A stretch of DNA of 64,000 nt from Thermus hydrothermalis (GCF_022760925.1 NZ_JAKTNT010000004.1:101497-165496), one strand, 5' to 3'; shown: positions 39,802-52,883, counted from the first letter of the stretch. Numbers and translations: made by a program. Notes: a model not told the origin generated them from the letters alone.

Positions 39802-40392
39802 ATGGAGGGCCTAAAGCGGCAGGCGGAGGCGGCCATCCGGGAGTTCTTGGAGCTCTTCCCTATGCCCAGGGGAAGCCTCTTCGTCCTCGGGGGGTCTACG
39901 AGCGAGGTCCTGGGGGAAAGGGTGGGCACGAGGCCGAGCCTCGAGGCCGCCGAGGCCATCCTGGAAGGGCTTCTGCCGCCCCTCTTGGAGCGGGGCATCC
40001 ACGTGGCCGTGCAGGGGTGCGAGCACCTGAACCGCGCCCTGGTGGTGGAAAGGGAGGCGGCCCTAGCCTATGGCCTAGAGGAGGTCACGGTCTTCCCCCA
40101 CCCCAAGGCCGGGGGGGCCTTGGCCACGGCGGCCTTCCTCCGCTTCCGGGAGCCCGTGGTGGTGGAAAGCCTAAAGGCCCAAGCCCACGGGGGGATGGAC
40201 ATCGGCGGGGTCCTCATCGGCATGCACCTAAGGCCCGTGGCCGTGCCCGTGCGCCTTTCCGTGCGCAAGCTGGGGGAGGCGGTACTCCTCGCTGCCAAGA
40301 CCCGGCCCAAGCTCATCGGGGGGGCCCGGGCGGTCTACACCCGGGAGGAGATGCTCAAGAAGGTGGAAGAATATCGGCAAAGGCTTCCCTGA
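39802..40392 (+). CDS. UPF0340 family protein (YwlG-like)
   Basis: 196 residues, full length for the family. The N-terminal LFVLGGSTSEVLGERVGTRPSLE, the middle AVQGCEHLNRALVVEREAA, and AHGGMDIGGVLIGMHLRPVAVPV are the conserved blocks. Function is unknown; the Cys-His in GCEHLNR is invariant as far as I know. Its 3' end overlaps the convergent aminotransferase by 38 bases. Confidence 0.85.
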   Translation: MEGLKRQAEAAIREFLELFPMPRGSLFVLGGSTSEVLGERVGTRPSLEAAEAILEGLLPPLLERGIHVAVQGCEHLNRALVVEREAALAYGLEEVTVFPHPKAGGALATAAFLRFREPVVVESLKAQAHGGMDIGGVLIGMHLRPVAVPVRLSVRKLGEAVLLAAKTRPKLIGGARAVYTREEMLKKVEEYRQRLP

Positions 40393-41413
40393 AGAGGGCC
40401 GCCACCCCCAAGGCCTCGTACCGGTCGTAAGCCCCCATGAGGGAGAGGCGGAAGATCTTGCCCTTTAAGGGCCCCTGCCCGCCGGCGATGACCGCTTTCC
40501 GCCGGGCAAAGGCCTCCTTGACCGCCCGGTAGGGCACCCCCTCGGGCAGGTAAAAGGCGGCCACGGCGGGGCTTCGCACCTCGGGCACGGGCCTTAGCCC
40601 AAGCGCCTCCCCCACCTGGTAAAGGAGGGCGTTCTGCCAGGCCTTGAGGGCCAGGTGCGCCTCCAGGTCCGGCAAGACCGCCTCCAGCACCGCCCTAACC
40701 GCCCCCACCAGGTTGATGGCGGGGGTCCAGGCGCTCTCCCCTTCCCGCTGGGCCTTGAGCTCCCGGGCGAGGTCCAGGTAATAGCCCCGGGGCCTCAGGC
40801 GCTCCAGGGCCCTCGGGGAAAGGGCCACGAAGCCAAGGCCCGGAGGGCACATGAGGCCCTTTTGGCTTCCCGAGAGGGCGGCGTCCACCCCGTAAGCCTC
40901 CAAGGCCACCTCCCGCACGAGGAGGCTCGTCACCATGTCCACCCCCACCAGGCCCTCGGGGTTCGCCTCCTTGAAGGCCCGGGCCAGGGCGGGGAGGTCC
41001 ACCAAAGCCCCCGTGGAGGTCTCGGAGTGCACGAGGAGAAGCCCTTGAAACCCCTTCCTGGCCACGTCCTCGGGGCGAGGGACCCGGCCATAGGGGAAGT
41101 CCAGGCGCTCCGCCTCTAGGCCCGCCGCCAGGGCGATCTCGTAAAAGCGCTCGGAAAACTTGCCGTAGACGGGGACCAGGACCCTCTCCCCGGGGGCAAA
41201 GAGGTTCTGTACCAGGGCCTCCATGGCCAGGGTGCCGCTGCCCGTAAGGATGAGGACCTCCCCTTCCGTGCCGAAGGCCTTTTTGAGGAGGGAACGGGCC
41301 TCCAAAAAGAGGGCGCGGGCGGGCTCGGTGCGGTGGTGGAGCTGGGGCTGGGCCAGGGCCTCCAGGGCCTTGGGGTGAAGCCGCACAGGACCTGGGGTAA
41401 GGAGCCACTCCAT
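40355..41413 (-). CDS. PLP aminotransferase, class V (serine-pyruvate/alanine-glyoxylate like)
   Basis: 352 residues. Start MEWLLTPGPVRLHPKALEAL, the PLP lysine in ALSGSQKGLMCPPGLGFVALSP, and LLVHSETSTGALVDLPALA for cofactor binding. It matches the length and sequence of a T. thermophilus subgroup IV aminotransferase of known structure, as I remember. The amino donor may be serine, alanine or aspartate. The ATG lies 6 bases after TACACT, which overlaps the -10 of the divergent gene; a 21-residue longer frame is not supported. Confidence 0.88.
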   Translation of the reverse strand: MEWLLTPGPVRLHPKALEALAQPQLHHRTEPARALFLEARSLLKKAFGTEGEVLILTGSGTLAMEALVQNLFAPGERVLVPVYGKFSERFYEIALAAGLEAERLDFPYGRVPRPEDVARKGFQGLLLVHSETSTGALVDLPALARAFKEANPEGLVGVDMVTSLLVREVALEAYGVDAALSGSQKGLMCPPGLGFVALSPRALERLRPRGYYLDLARELKAQREGESAWTPAINLVGAVRAVLEAVLPDLEAHLALKAWQNALLYQVGEALGLRPVPEVRSPAVAAFYLPEGVPYRAVKEAFARRKAVIAGGQGPLKGKIFRLSLMGAYDRYEALGVAALFREAFADILPPS

Positions 41414-41419
41414 GGGAAA

Positions 41420-41429
41420 AGTGTATCGT
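41420..41429. promoter_or_regulatory. Overlapping divergent -10 elements, two leaderless genes
   Basis: Minus: TACACT (41420-41425), 6 bases, ATG. Plus: TATCGT (41424-41429), 6 bases, GTG. The two hexamers share two base pairs, so the polymerases must exclude each other. Confidence 0.55.
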
Positions 41430-41435
41430 AGTCCC

Positions 41436-42287
41436 GTGGCCTTTGCCCTCCGCTTCCTCGCCCCCGCCCCGGACACCTATCTCCTGCCCCTCCCCCAAAG
41501 CCTTCCCGGGCAGGAGGTGGAGGGCCTTTTCCTCTCGCAGAAGCCCCTCGAGGCCTACGAGGCCCGGGGAACCCTCTGGGCCCGCTTTGCCCTGAGGGAG
41601 GGGGAGGCCCTGGAGCTAAGGTTCCGCCTGAAGACGTATCCCGTGCGGGAAAGCCCCCCGTGGCGCAAGGCCCTCCTCCGCGAGCCCCCGGAGGCTTGGC
41701 CGGGGATTTTGGCCCACCGGGGGCACAGGGTGGAAAGGGCCTTGGGCTTCCTCCTCTCGGGAAGGCCCCACACCTGGTTCCTAGTGGACGGCGTCCCCCT
41801 AGACCCCCTCCTCCACCAGGCCCTCCAGGAAAACCCCGCCCACCTCCTCCCCCTGGGCGTGGCCCCCGACCCCGGGGTCTACCTGGGAGGGCACGAGGGA
41901 AAGCGCCTCCTCCTCCTTCGGGCTCCTTGGCCTGGGGAGGAGGGCCTCCTTTGGCAAGAGCTCCGCTCCCTCAGGCCCGACCCCTTACCCCCTTTAAGGG
42001 CCATGGCCTTCGCCTCCTTGGGGCTTTCCGCCCTGGGCTTCCCCACGGGGCCCTGGCCCTACCTTCCCTACCTCGCCCTGGTGGCCTTCCGGCAGGGCCC
42101 CGCCCTCAAGGACCTCTTGCGAAGAAGCCCCCGCCACGCCCTGGAAAGCCTTCTCTTCCACGCCTTCGCCCTTTCCGTAAGCCTTAACCCAAGGCCGGAA
42201 CTGGGCCTTGGGTACCTGGCCCTTTTCTTCTGGAACCGGCTTAGGCCTTCTTCCGCAACTCCTCCAAAATCTCCCGAAGAAGCCTGA
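41436..42287 (+). CDS. Unknown protein, 283 residues
   Basis: Starts GTG 6 bases after TATCGT; an ATG 8 codons upstream lies before the predicted transcription start. The first half is rich in Leu, Pro and Arg with no clear motif. Residues about 185-260 contain two or three hydrophobic stretches (MAFASLGLSALGFPTGPWPYLPYLALVAF) that could be membrane-associated. No family recognised. The last 47 bases overlap the convergent mscL. Confidence 0.55.
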   Translation: MAFALRFLAPAPDTYLLPLPQSLPGQEVEGLFLSQKPLEAYEARGTLWARFALREGEALELRFRLKTYPVRESPPWRKALLREPPEAWPGILAHRGHRVERALGFLLSGRPHTWFLVDGVPLDPLLHQALQENPAHLLPLGVAPDPGVYLGGHEGKRLLLLRAPWPGEEGLLWQELRSLRPDPLPPLRAMAFASLGLSALGFPTGPWPYLPYLALVAFRQGPALKDLLRRSPRHALESLLFHAFALSVSLNPRPELGLGYLALFFWNRLRPSSATPPKSPEEA

Positions 42288-42612
42288 CCTCCTCGGGGGG
42301 CTCGGGCGGGGCCGCCGCCTCCTCCTTCTTCAGGCGCTTTTGCGCCTCCTGCATGGGCACCACCACCAGGAAGTAGATGGCCGCCGCCACCACCACGAAG
42401 TTCACCAGGGCGTTGATGAACTTGCCGAGGGCGATGGGCCCAAGCTTGAGGGCGGAGAAGTCCGGCGCACCCCCTATAGCCCCGATCAAGGGGGTGAGGA
42501 CGTCCGCCACTAAGGAGTTCACCACCTGGCCGAAGGCGCCGCCGATGACGACCGCCACCGCCAAATCCACCACGTTGCCCCGCATGAGGAAGTTCTTAAA
42601 CCCTTGAAGCAT
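42241..42612 (-). CDS. mscL: Large-conductance mechanosensitive channel
   Basis: 123 residues. Pentameric safety valve opened by membrane tension. The N-terminal amphipathic helix and TM1 (FKNFLMRGNVVDLAVAVVIG) and TM2 (FINALVNFVVVAAAIYFLVV) are typical. The C-terminal bundle ends with charged LLREILEELRKKA, and the alanine/proline/glutamate linker is longer than usual. The ATG at 42612 has GGAGG spaced 5 bases; the GTG two codons earlier would overlap the site. Confidence 0.95.
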   Translation of the reverse strand: MLQGFKNFLMRGNVVDLAVAVVIGGAFGQVVNSLVADVLTPLIGAIGGAPDFSALKLGPIALGKFINALVNFVVVAAAIYFLVVVPMQEAQKRLKKEEAAAPPEPPEEVRLLREILEELRKKA

Positions 42613-42679
42613 ACCCACCTCCCAAACCTTGTGGCGGAAGCCACGAGGTCTTTATACCGCGCCCCTGTGAAAGGCCTGC

Positions 42680-42685
42680 TAAAAT
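42680..42685 (+). promoter_or_regulatory. Candidate -10 element for the ABC ATPase gene
   Basis: TAAAAT, about 57 bases before the ATG. No good -35 seen. A TATAAA on the minus strand at about 42652-42657 could serve mscL. Confidence 0.35.
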
Positions 42686-42741
42686 GGCGGCGAACCCCCG
42701 ATGGGCCAAAGGGCTCAAAGCGCGGGGCCAAGGAGGTTAGG

Positions 42742-46242
<3,501 letters not shown>

Positions 46243-46258
<16 letters not shown>

Positions 46259-47235
46259 CGGGGTACTACGGCTTTAGGAACACGGGGGACGAGGCCATCC
46301 TCGAGGCCATCGCCCGGGAGCTCAAGGCCCGGGGGCACCAGGTGGCGGCCCTCTCCGGAGACCCCAAGCGCACCCGGGAGGAACACGGCATCCGCGCCTA
46401 CCACCGCTTGAACCCCTTGGCCCTCCTCCGGGCGGACCTCTGGCTTTTGGGAGGCGGGGGGCTTTTGCAGGACGCCACGAGCTCCCTAAGCCTCCTCTAC
46501 TACCTCTCCGTCTTGCGCCTGGCCCGGTTCTTCCGCAAGAAGGTGGTGGTCTTCAACCAGTCCCTGGGCCCTCTCTCCCCCTGGGGCGAGGCCCAGGTGC
46601 GCCGGGCCCTCAAGGGGGTACCCCTCATCGTCCGGGACCAGGACTCCTACGCCTACGCCAGGGAACTGGGCCTAGACCCCCTCTTGGGCGCCGACCCTGC
46701 CCTCCTCCTCACCCCTCCCCCGGTGAAGCGGGAGGAGGACCTGGTCCTGGTCATCCCCCGGGCCGGGGTGGACCCGGAGGCCCTGAAGAACCTCTACATC
46801 ACCGCCAACAACCTGGTGCACGAGGGGAAGCAGGTGATCGTCCTCCTCCTCCAGCCCGGTTACGACGACGAGGTGGCGAACGTCTTTTATCTCCACCGGA
46901 TTGAAAAGACCTCGGACCCCCGCCGCCTCCTCTACCTAACGGCCCAGGCGGGGTACGTGATTTCCATGCGCCTCCACGGCCTCATCCTGGCGGCGGCGGC
47001 GGGAACCCCCTTCGCCGGGGTGGCCTACGACCCCAAGGTGGCCGCCTTCGCCAAGGAAACGGGGGCCTACTACCAAGACCTCCCCGGGGACCCCACCACC
47101 CTATCCAAGGCGGCCCTTTACGGCCGTAGCCCCGACTGGGAAAAGGTGGCGGCCCTCAAGGAGCGGGCGCGGCAGAGCTTTGACCTGGCCCTCGGGGAAA
47201 CCACCCGGGTCAAGCGCCCTCACGGACGCGGCTAA
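46243..47235 (+). CDS. csaB: Polysaccharide pyruvyl transferase CsaB
   Basis: 330 residues. Adds pyruvate ketals to the secondary cell-wall polymer; pyruvylated polymer is what SLH domains of S-layer proteins bind, as established for Bacillus and Thermus. The start VVGVAGYYGFRNTGDEAILEAI is the family signature, with LLGGGGLLQDATSSLS and the C-terminal VISMRLHGLILAAAAGTPFAGVAYDPKV typical too. The end overlaps the convergent gene by 26 bases. Confidence 0.93.
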
Positions 47236-48262
47236 GCCTGGCCTTAAGCCCCTCGGCAAAGGCCTGGAGGTCGCTTAGGGCCTCTTCCACCTCCTGCCTT
47301 AAGAGGAACTCCCCCGGGGAAAGCCTCTTTAGGACGAGGAAGGGCGGGCTTGCCAAAAGCTCCACCCCCTTGCGCACCACCTCGGGGATGAGGCCCTCCT
47401 CCAGGGCCTCGGCCTCGAGGTCCGAAAGCAAGAAGACCTGCCCCAAAGGCCTCTTGGCCAGGAGGAGGAGCAAGGCGGCAAAGGCCCCCCTTTCGGCGAG
47501 CTCCGCCACGAGGCGGTCCTCCAGGGCCTCCACCGCCTCCAGGTCCACCCGGCCCTGGCGCAGGAGGTCCTCCAGGTCCAAGGCGGAAACGGGGAAGCGG
47601 GCCTTCAGGCGGACCAAGCGGCCGATGGCCTCGGGGGAAACGTGGCCGAAGCCCTCAGGCACCTCGTCCTTGTGGGACTCGGGGGCGAGGTAGGCGGGGT
47701 AACTCCCCTCCCGGCGGTAAGGCTTTAATAGGGCCGGCTCCCCTTCCCCCAAGCGCAGGAGGGCCAAGACCACCTGCCGCCTTCCCAAGGGGGCCTTGTA
47801 GACCCAGGGAAGCCCCCCCTCCAGGACGAAGCCAAGCCGCCTCAGGTCCTCCGTGACCCCCGGCGGCTCCAGGACCTGGGGCTCGTGGGGGAAGAGGACC
47901 TCCTTGGGGTAAGGGGTCACCCGGACCCGGCGCTTTTCCTTGCCCTCCTCCTTCTCTTCCCTTCGCTCGGAGCGGGGCTCGGGGGGCCGCACCTGCCCCC
48001 TGGGGGCCGCCTGAAGCGCCACCTCCTCGCCCCGGAAGTGGAGGAGAATGGCCTCGTTCACCGCCAAACGCCTTTTGGCGTAATACGGGCCGAGCCCCCG
48101 GACCACCCCCGCCTTCCAGTCCACCTCCGCCTCGTACACCTCGCCATCCTCGTCCACGAAGCGGACCCGCTCCTTGCCCAATAGCCTCTGGCGCAAGGAG
48201 ACGGTGAGGGCCATCGTTCCCGTTTGAATACACGCACTGGTGAGGACATAGCGCGCGGTCAT
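47210..48262 (-). CDS. Unknown protein, 350 residues
   Basis: The N-terminus MTARYVLTSACIQTGTMALT leads into a beta-rich stretch (RVRFVDEDGEVYEAEVDWKAGVVRGLGPYY, about 29-60). A charged Glu/Arg/Lys linker (about 85-110) and a Leu/Glu-rich helical second half follow. No family recognised; it could be a nucleic-acid-related protein, since the next gene upstream is a DnaQ-like exonuclease separated by one base. GGGAGGTGAT provides a ribosome site directly before the ATG. Confidence 0.65.
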   Translation of the reverse strand: MTARYVLTSACIQTGTMALTVSLRQRLLGKERVRFVDEDGEVYEAEVDWKAGVVRGLGPYYAKRRLAVNEAILLHFRGEEVALQAAPRGQVRPPEPRSERREEKEEGKEKRRVRVTPYPKEVLFPHEPQVLEPPGVTEDLRRLGFVLEGGLPWVYKAPLGRRQVVLALLRLGEGEPALLKPYRREGSYPAYLAPESHKDEVPEGFGHVSPEAIGRLVRLKARFPVSALDLEDLLRQGRVDLEAVEALEDRLVAELAERGAFAALLLLLAKRPLGQVFLLSDLEAEALEEGLIPEVVRKGVELLASPPFLVLKRLSPGEFLLRQEVEEALSDLQAFAEGLKARLSRVREGA

Positions 48263-48263
48263 A

Positions 48264-49010
48264 TCACCTCCCAAGGTCCTCGAGGGGACGGGGGCTCCCT
48301 GAAGTGAGCATATAATACACCTCGTAGACCACGGCAAGGGTCCGCTCCACATCGCCAAGGGCCCGGTGCACCTCCCTTTTGGGGAGCTCCAGCACCTCGG
48401 AAAGGGCGTCCAGGCCGTAGCGCTTTAGCCCCTTGAAGGCGCGCCTCGCCAAGCGCACGGAGTCCACCACGGGGCCTTCCAACCGGTAGCCCATCCCCTC
48501 CAGGGCCGGGCGCAGGAAGGAGAGGTCAAAGGCGGCGTTTTGGATGACCAAGGTGGCCCCGGAAAGGAGGGGATACACCCCCTCCAAAACCGCCTCCAAA
48601 GGAGGAGCCTCCTCCAGCATCTCCGCCCGGATGCCCGTGAGGCGCTCAATGAAGGGGCTCGGCGGGCGCTCAGGCCGGACCAGGCTTTGGAAGGGGATGC
48701 GCCTTTCCCCCTCCAGGCGCACCAGGGCCACCTCAATGATCTCGTTCAAGCCGGGGGCCAGGCCCGTGGTTTCCAGGTCCAGGACCACCACCGCCTCCCC
48801 CTTGGGGGGAAAGGGATAGCGCCACTCCCATAGCCCCACCTCCTCCTCCAATACGAAGCGCCCGTCCAAGAGGGGCCGCACCACCCCCTCCACCGGGCCC
48901 CGGAGGCCCAGGGTCTCGCCCAAGGCAGGGAGGGGTAAAGGCCGGCCCGCTTCCCTGAGGGCGCGGGCCAGGCGGGTGGCCAGGCGGTAGCGCAGGAAGG
49001 GGTCCTGCAT
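48264..49010 (-). CDS. DnaQ-like 3'-5' exonuclease (DEDDh)
   Basis: 248 residues. A winged-helix-like N-terminal domain (1-about 65) precedes an exonuclease domain. Motif ExoI is VVLDLETTGLAPG, ExoII QNAAFDLSFLRPAL, ExoIII HRALGDVERTLAV, giving the Asp-Glu-Asp-Asp-His set. It resembles the proofreading epsilon subunit or the exonuclease part of DinG-type proteins; a repair or RNA-processing role is possible. In an operon with gatA upstream and the unknown gene downstream. Confidence 0.88.
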   Translation of the reverse strand: MQDPFLRYRLATRLARALREAGRPLPLPALGETLGLRGPVEGVVRPLLDGRFVLEEEVGLWEWRYPFPPKGEAVVVLDLETTGLAPGLNEIIEVALVRLEGERRIPFQSLVRPERPPSPFIERLTGIRAEMLEEAPPLEAVLEGVYPLLSGATLVIQNAAFDLSFLRPALEGMGYRLEGPVVDSVRLARRAFKGLKRYGLDALSEVLELPKREVHRALGDVERTLAVVYEVYYMLTSGSPRPLEDLGR

Positions 49011-49011
49011 G

Positions 49012-50427
49012 CTACAGGGCCTCTCCCAAAGGCGTCTTCAGGAAAGCGCGGTCCGTGGCCTCTTCAAAGGCCAAGGCCACCCGCAAGAGGCCCTCGTCCT
49101 GGCCCCAAGGGGCGAGGAGCTGGAGCCCCACGGGAAGGTTCCCCTCAAACCCGGCGGGGAAGGAGAGGGCGGGTAGCCCCGAAAGGCTCGCCCCCACGGT
49201 GTAGAGGTCCTCCCGGTACATGGCGAGGGGGTCCTGCCGCCCCCCGAGGGGGAAGGCAGGGTGGGGGGTGGTGGGGAGGAGGAGGAGGTCCACCTCCTGG
49301 AAAAGGGCCCTGGCCTCCGCCTTAAGCCTCCTCCGGAAAGCCTGGGCCCGGCCGTAGTAGGCCTCGTAGTAGCCGCTCGTGAGGACGAAGGTGCCCACCA
49401 GGATGCGGCGCTTGACCTCGAGGCCAAACCGGGCCCGCGTGGCCTCCACCACGGGCCAAAGCTCCTCCCCTTCCGCCCGGTAGCCGTAGAGGGTCCCGTC
49501 GTAGCGGGCCAGGTTGGAGCTGGCCTCCGCCGGGGCCAGGATGTAATAGGCGTTGAGGGCCAAGGGCAAGGAGGGCCAGGAAACCTCTTGGATGCGAAAC
49601 CCCAGGCCCCGGAACACCTCTAAGGCCTCCGCCAGCGCCCGCTCCACCCCCGGGCTGTTGCCCCCTAGCCCCTCCCGCACCACCCCGAGGCGCAAAGGGA
49701 GCAAGGGCTCCCCCAGGGCCTCTTGGAAACGGGGAGGAAGGTCCAGGCTCGTGGCGTCCAAGGGGTCTGGGCCCGCCATGGCGTCCATGAGGAGGGCCAG
49801 GTCCCGCACGGAGCGGGCCATGGGGCCAATCCCGTCCAGGCTCGAGGCGTAGGCGATCAGGCCATACCGGCTCACCCGGCCGTAGGTGGGCTTCAGGCCG
49901 TAGACGCCGCAAAAGGCCGCAGGCTGGCGCACGCTACCCCCCGTGTCCGAGCCCAGGGCCACGGGAGCCAGGTCCGCCGCCACCGCGGAGGCGCTTCCCC
50001 CGCTGGACCCTCCCGGCACCCGGCCCGGGTCAAAGGGGTTCTTGGTGGGGAAGAAGGCGGAGTGCTCCGTGGAGGAGCCCATCCCGAACTCGTCCAGGTT
50101 GGTCTTGCCCAGGACCAAGGCCCCAAGCGCCTTCAGCCGGGCCACCGCCGTGGCCTCGTAAGGAGGAACGAAGTTTTCCAAAAGCCGGCTCCCCGCCGTG
50201 GTGCGCAGGCCTCGGGTGACGATGTTGTCCTTCACCGCCACCACCACCCCGGCCAGGGGAAGGCGTGGGTCTAGGCGCTCTGCTTCCTCCCCAATGGCCT
50301 CGTTGAGGGTGAGGAAGGCGCCGAGCTTTGGGTCAAGCCGTTGGACCCGTTCCCAGTACGCCTGGACCACCTCCTTTGGGGTAAGCTCCCCCCGGGCCAC
50401 CCGGGCGCGGATCTCATAGGCCAACAT
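49012..50427 (-). CDS. gatA: Glutamyl-tRNA(Gln)/aspartyl-tRNA(Asn) amidotransferase subunit A
   Basis: 471 residues. Amidase subunit that supplies ammonia from glutamine to GatB. Amidase signature triad: Lys in VAVKDNI, cis-Ser and Ser in [32 protein letters not shown]. The start [21 protein letters not shown] fits the family; TATAGT lies 6 bases before this ATG and includes the miaA stop codon. A longer frame reaches into miaA and is not supported. gatB and gatC are not in the window. Confidence 0.95.
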   Translation of the reverse strand: MLAYEIRARVARGELTPKEVVQAYWERVQRLDPKLGAFLTLNEAIGEEAERLDPRLPLAGVVVAVKDNIVTRGLRTTAGSRLLENFVPPYEATAVARLKALGALVLGKTNLDEFGMGSSTEHSAFFPTKNPFDPGRVPGGSSGGSASAVAADLAPVALGSDTGGSVRQPAAFCGVYGLKPTYGRVSRYGLIAYASSLDGIGPMARSVRDLALLMDAMAGPDPLDATSLDLPPRFQEALGEPLLPLRLGVVREGLGGNSPGVERALAEALEVFRGLGFRIQEVSWPSLPLALNAYYILAPAEASSNLARYDGTLYGYRAEGEELWPVVEATRARFGLEVKRRILVGTFVLTSGYYEAYYGRAQAFRRRLKAEARALFQEVDLLLLPTTPHPAFPLGGRQDPLAMYREDLYTVGASLSGLPALSFPAGFEGNLPVGLQLLAPWGQDEGLLRVALAFEEATDRAFLKTPLGEAL

Positions 50428-50433
50428 GCTCCC

Positions 50434-50439
50434 ACTATA
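50434..50439 (-). promoter_or_regulatory. -10 element fused to the miaA stop codon (gatA)
   Basis: TATAGT contains the TAG stop of miaA; six bases (GGGAGC) separate it from the gatA ATG. GGGAG could also act as a weak ribosome site. Confidence 0.45.
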
Positions 50440-51343
50440 GCCCGAAGTGAAGGCCAAGCCAGTCGCGAAAGCCCGTGTAGGCCGCCTCCCCCCCACGGGG
50501 CAGGTAGGTGACGTCCCCCGGCTCGTGGCGGAACCAGGTGTACTGCCGTTTGGCGTAGGCCCTCACCGCTTGGATGTCCCGCAAAAGGGCCTCCTCCAAG
50601 GAATACTGCCCCTTCAGGTAACCCACCACCTCCTTGTAGCCGATGGCCTGAAGGGCGGTGGGGATCTCGGGATAGCGGGCGAGGAGGTTTCGGACCTCCT
50701 CCACGAGCCCGCGGGCAAACTGGGAGCGGGCCCTCTCCTCTAGCTTCGGCCAAAGCCAGGCCCGCTCCGGCCAGAGCACGAGCTTCTTGTAGCGAAAGCG
50801 CGGGGGGCGTTTGGGAAAGCAGGCAGGCGGCTTTCCGGTGCGGCGCAGGACCTCCAGGGCCCGCACGAGCCGCCTGGGGTTTTGCCCTACCCGGGCCGCA
50901 TCCCGGGGGCTTGCCTGAAAAAGTTCCGCCCACAAGGGGGCAAGCCCCCGCTCCTCTAGCTCTTGCCAAAGGGCAGCCTGGACCGCAGGCTCCGGCGGCG
51001 GCAGGTCGTGAAGCCCCTCGGAAAGGGCCCGGATGTAGTAGCCCGTTCCCCCCACCACCAGGGGCAGGCGGCCCCGGGCGAGCACGTCCCCAATGGCCGC
51101 CTCCGCCATCTCCACGAAACGGGCCACGCTCATGGCCTCGGAGGGCTCGAGCACGTCCACCAGGTGGTGGGGCACCCTTTGCCGCTCCTCTGGGCTTGGC
51201 TTATCCGTCCCGATGTCCAGGCCCCGGTAGACCATGGTGGCGTCGGCGGAGATGACCTCGAGGGGCACCTCCTCCCCCAGGCGCAAGGCGAGGAGGGTCT
51301 TGCCGCTTCCCGTGGGACCCGCCAGCACCGGCACCGCTTCCAC
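50435..51343 (-). CDS. miaA: tRNA dimethylallyltransferase
   Basis: 302 residues. Adds the isopentenyl group to A37, the substrate of MiaB. P-loop GPTGSGKT (9-16), [19 protein letters not shown] (prenyl and Mg site; the usual ISADSxQ has A-T-M here), [15 protein letters not shown], and the zinc-free tRNA-binding end [18 protein letters not shown]. Starts GTG, 7 bases after TAGCAT, divergent from hsp20. Confidence 0.93.
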   Translation of the reverse strand: MEAVPVLAGPTGSGKTLLALRLGEEVPLEVISADATMVYRGLDIGTDKPSPEERQRVPHHLVDVLEPSEAMSVARFVEMAEAAIGDVLARGRLPLVVGGTGYYIRALSEGLHDLPPPEPAVQAALWQELEERGLAPLWAELFQASPRDAARVGQNPRRLVRALEVLRRTGKPPACFPKRPPRFRYKKLVLWPERAWLWPKLEERARSQFARGLVEEVRNLLARYPEIPTALQAIGYKEVVGYLKGQYSLEEALLRDIQAVRAYAKRQYTWFRHEPGDVTYLPRGGEAAYTGFRDWLGLHFGL

Positions 51344-51349
51344 ATCCCT

Positions 51350-51356
51350 TATGCTA
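51350..51356. promoter_or_regulatory. Overlapping divergent -10 elements of miaA and hsp20
   Basis: Plus: TATGCT (51350-51355), 6 bases, hsp20 ATG. Minus: TAGCAT (51351-51356), 7 bases, miaA GTG. The two hexamers overlap by five base pairs within a near-palindromic CCTTATGCTAAGG. Confidence 0.55.
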
Positions 51357-51361
51357 AGGGC

Positions 51362-51769
51362 ATGCTGGAGCGCCTGGACCGCCTGGAAACCCTGCGCAAG
51401 CTAAAGGAGCTGCAAGAGCGCATCGCCGAGCTGGCCTACCAGCTCACCGGCGAGGAGCCCGCCGCCTGGACCCCCCGGGTGGACCTCCTGGAGGACGAGG
51501 ACCACTACGTCCTCCTGGTGGACCTCCCCGGGGTGCGCCCCGAGGACCTGGAGCTTTTGGAAGAGGGAAGCCGCATCACCCTGGCTGGGGTGCGCCACCC
51601 CCTTCCCGGAACCTACTTGCTGGAGGAAAGGCCCATGGGCACCTTCCGCCGCACCCTGGACCTCCCCGGCCCCATTGAGGAGGGCACCGCCCAGGCCAGC
51701 CTCCGCCAGGGGGTATTGGAGGTGCGCTTTAGGAAAAAGAAGGGAACGCCCTTACCCTTAGCTCAGTAA
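51362..51769 (+). CDS. Small heat shock protein, Hsp20/alpha-crystallin
   Basis: 135 residues. A short coiled-coil N-terminus ([24 protein letters not shown]) replaces the usual phenylalanine-rich arm. The alpha-crystallin domain covers about 38-125 ([26 protein letters not shown] and [31 protein letters not shown]). The C-terminal I-x-I anchor is not clear (TPLPLAQ). ATP-independent holdase. Its end overlaps the convergent tdk by 7 bases. Confidence 0.88.
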   Translation: MLERLDRLETLRKLKELQERIAELAYQLTGEEPAAWTPRVDLLEDEDHYVLLVDLPGVRPEDLELLEEGSRITLAGVRHPLPGTYLLEERPMGTFRRTLDLPGPIEEGTAQASLRQGVLEVRFRKKKGTPLPLAQ

Positions 51770-52341
51770 GCCACCTCGTGGCAGGCCCGGCACCGGGGTT
51801 CGTAGTGCTCCTTGGCCCCCACCAGGATCACGGGGTCGCTGTAACGGGCGGGCCTCCCGTCCACCAGGCGCTGGGTCCGGGTAGCAGGGGCCCCGCAACG
51901 GGGGCAGATGGCGGTGAGCTTCTCCACGAACTCCGCCCGGGCGAGCAGCTCGGGCATGATGCCAAAAGGCTCTCCTCGGAAGTCCAGGTCTAACCCGGCG
52001 GCGATGACCCTCACCCCCGCCTGGGCCAGCCGCTCCGCCAGGTCCAGGAAGCCCCGGTCCAGGAACTGCACCTCGTCCACCGCCACCACCTGGGGCAAGG
52101 GGGCAAGGTGGGCCTCCATCTCCGCCGCACGCTCCACGGGGATGGCTTCCACCCTTTCCCCGTCGTGGCTCACCACGTGGCTTGCGTGGTAGCGGTCGTC
52201 CAGCCTCGGCTTAAAGACCAAAACCCTCTGCCTGGCGATAAGGGCCCGCCGCACCCTACGGATGAGCTCCTCGCTCTTTCCGGAGAACATGGGCCCGGCG
52301 ATGACCTCAATCCACCCTTGACGGTGCAGTACGGGGGGCAT
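51763..52341 (-). CDS. tdk: Thymidine kinase
   Basis: 192 residues, type II (tetrameric) family. P-loop [18 protein letters not shown] near residue 15, lasso and catalytic region [11 protein letters not shown], and four zinc cysteines in CPRC (about 145-148) and CRAC (about 184-187). GGAGGAAAGG lies directly before the ATG. It is downstream of rpmE, separated by a strong terminator. Confidence 0.95.
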   Translation of the reverse strand: MPPVLHRQGWIEVIAGPMFSGKSEELIRRVRRALIARQRVLVFKPRLDDRYHASHVVSHDGERVEAIPVERAAEMEAHLAPLPQVVAVDEVQFLDRGFLDLAERLAQAGVRVIAAGLDLDFRGEPFGIMPELLARAEFVEKLTAICPRCGAPATRTQRLVDGRPARYSDPVILVGAKEHYEPRCRACHEVAY

Positions 52342-52361
52342 CCTTTCCTCCAGGGGGCATT

Positions 52362-52391
52362 TTAAAAAGAACCGGGGGCCGAAGCCCCCGG
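52362..52391 (-). terminator. Intrinsic terminator after rpmE
   Basis: An 8-bp stem CCGGGGGC / GCCCCCGG closed by a UUCG tetraloop, followed on the minus strand by TTCTTTTT. Very strong. Confidence 0.92.
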
Positions 52392-52406
52392 CCCGGCCCT
52401 TTACCG

Positions 52407-52622
52407 CTAGCGCCCCTTGCGGTAGGAGTCGCCGAAGCGGCGCTGGAAGCGCTCCACCCGCCCCTCGGTGTCCACGAACCTCTGCTGGCCCGTGTAGAAG
52501 GGGTGGCACTTGCTGCACACTTCCACGTGGATCTCGGGTTTGGTGGAGTAGGTATGGATCACGTTGCCGCACCCGCAGATGATGCGGGCAGGAACCAGCT
52601 TGGGATGAATGCCCTCTTTCAC
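52407..52622 (-). CDS. rpmE: 50S ribosomal protein L31
   Basis: 71 residues from the GTG at 52622, with GGAGG upstream. Zinc-type L31: CGC and [29 protein letters not shown] are full matches, with four cysteine/histidine ligands (C16, C18, C37, C40 by the usual spacing). A 20-codon longer frame exists but has no family support. Confidence 0.97.
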   Translation of the reverse strand: MKEGIHPKLVPARIICGCGNVIHTYSTKPEIHVEVCSKCHPFYTGQQRFVDTEGRVERFQRRFGDSYRKGR

Positions 52623-52700
52623 GCTCGCCTCCTCCCGCACGGTCTTGGCCGTGCGAAAACCGCTTCCTAGTTTAGGGCCCATAAGCCCTTAAGGCAAGGC

Positions 52701-52880
52701 CTAGCGGGGCGGGGGCAAGCGGCGCCAGCGGGGACCCGATAGCCGCTTAAGGGCCAAGTAGGCGGCGCCCCCAAGCAGGAAAAGCACGCCCAAAAACCAT
52801 AGGGTGGCCAAAACCCCAAGGCCCACCAAGCTCAGGAAGAGGAGCAGGAAGGGCACATACCAGGGCAGACGCAGGCCCAC
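52701..52880 (-). CDS. Small membrane protein, 59 residues
   Basis: A short gene not obvious by length: GTG start with AAGGTG 5 bases upstream, reading VGLRLPWYVPFLLLFLSLVG at first. Two hydrophobic helices (about 6-24 and 26-44) are followed by a basic, proline-ending tail (LKRLSGPRWRRLPPPR), giving an inside-positive C-terminus. It lies between rpmE and the divergent rnpB. Family unknown. Confidence 0.65.
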   Translation of the reverse strand: MGLRLPWYVPFLLLFLSLVGLGVLATLWFLGVLFLLGGAAYLALKRLSGPRWRRLPPPR

Positions 52881-52883
52881 CCC

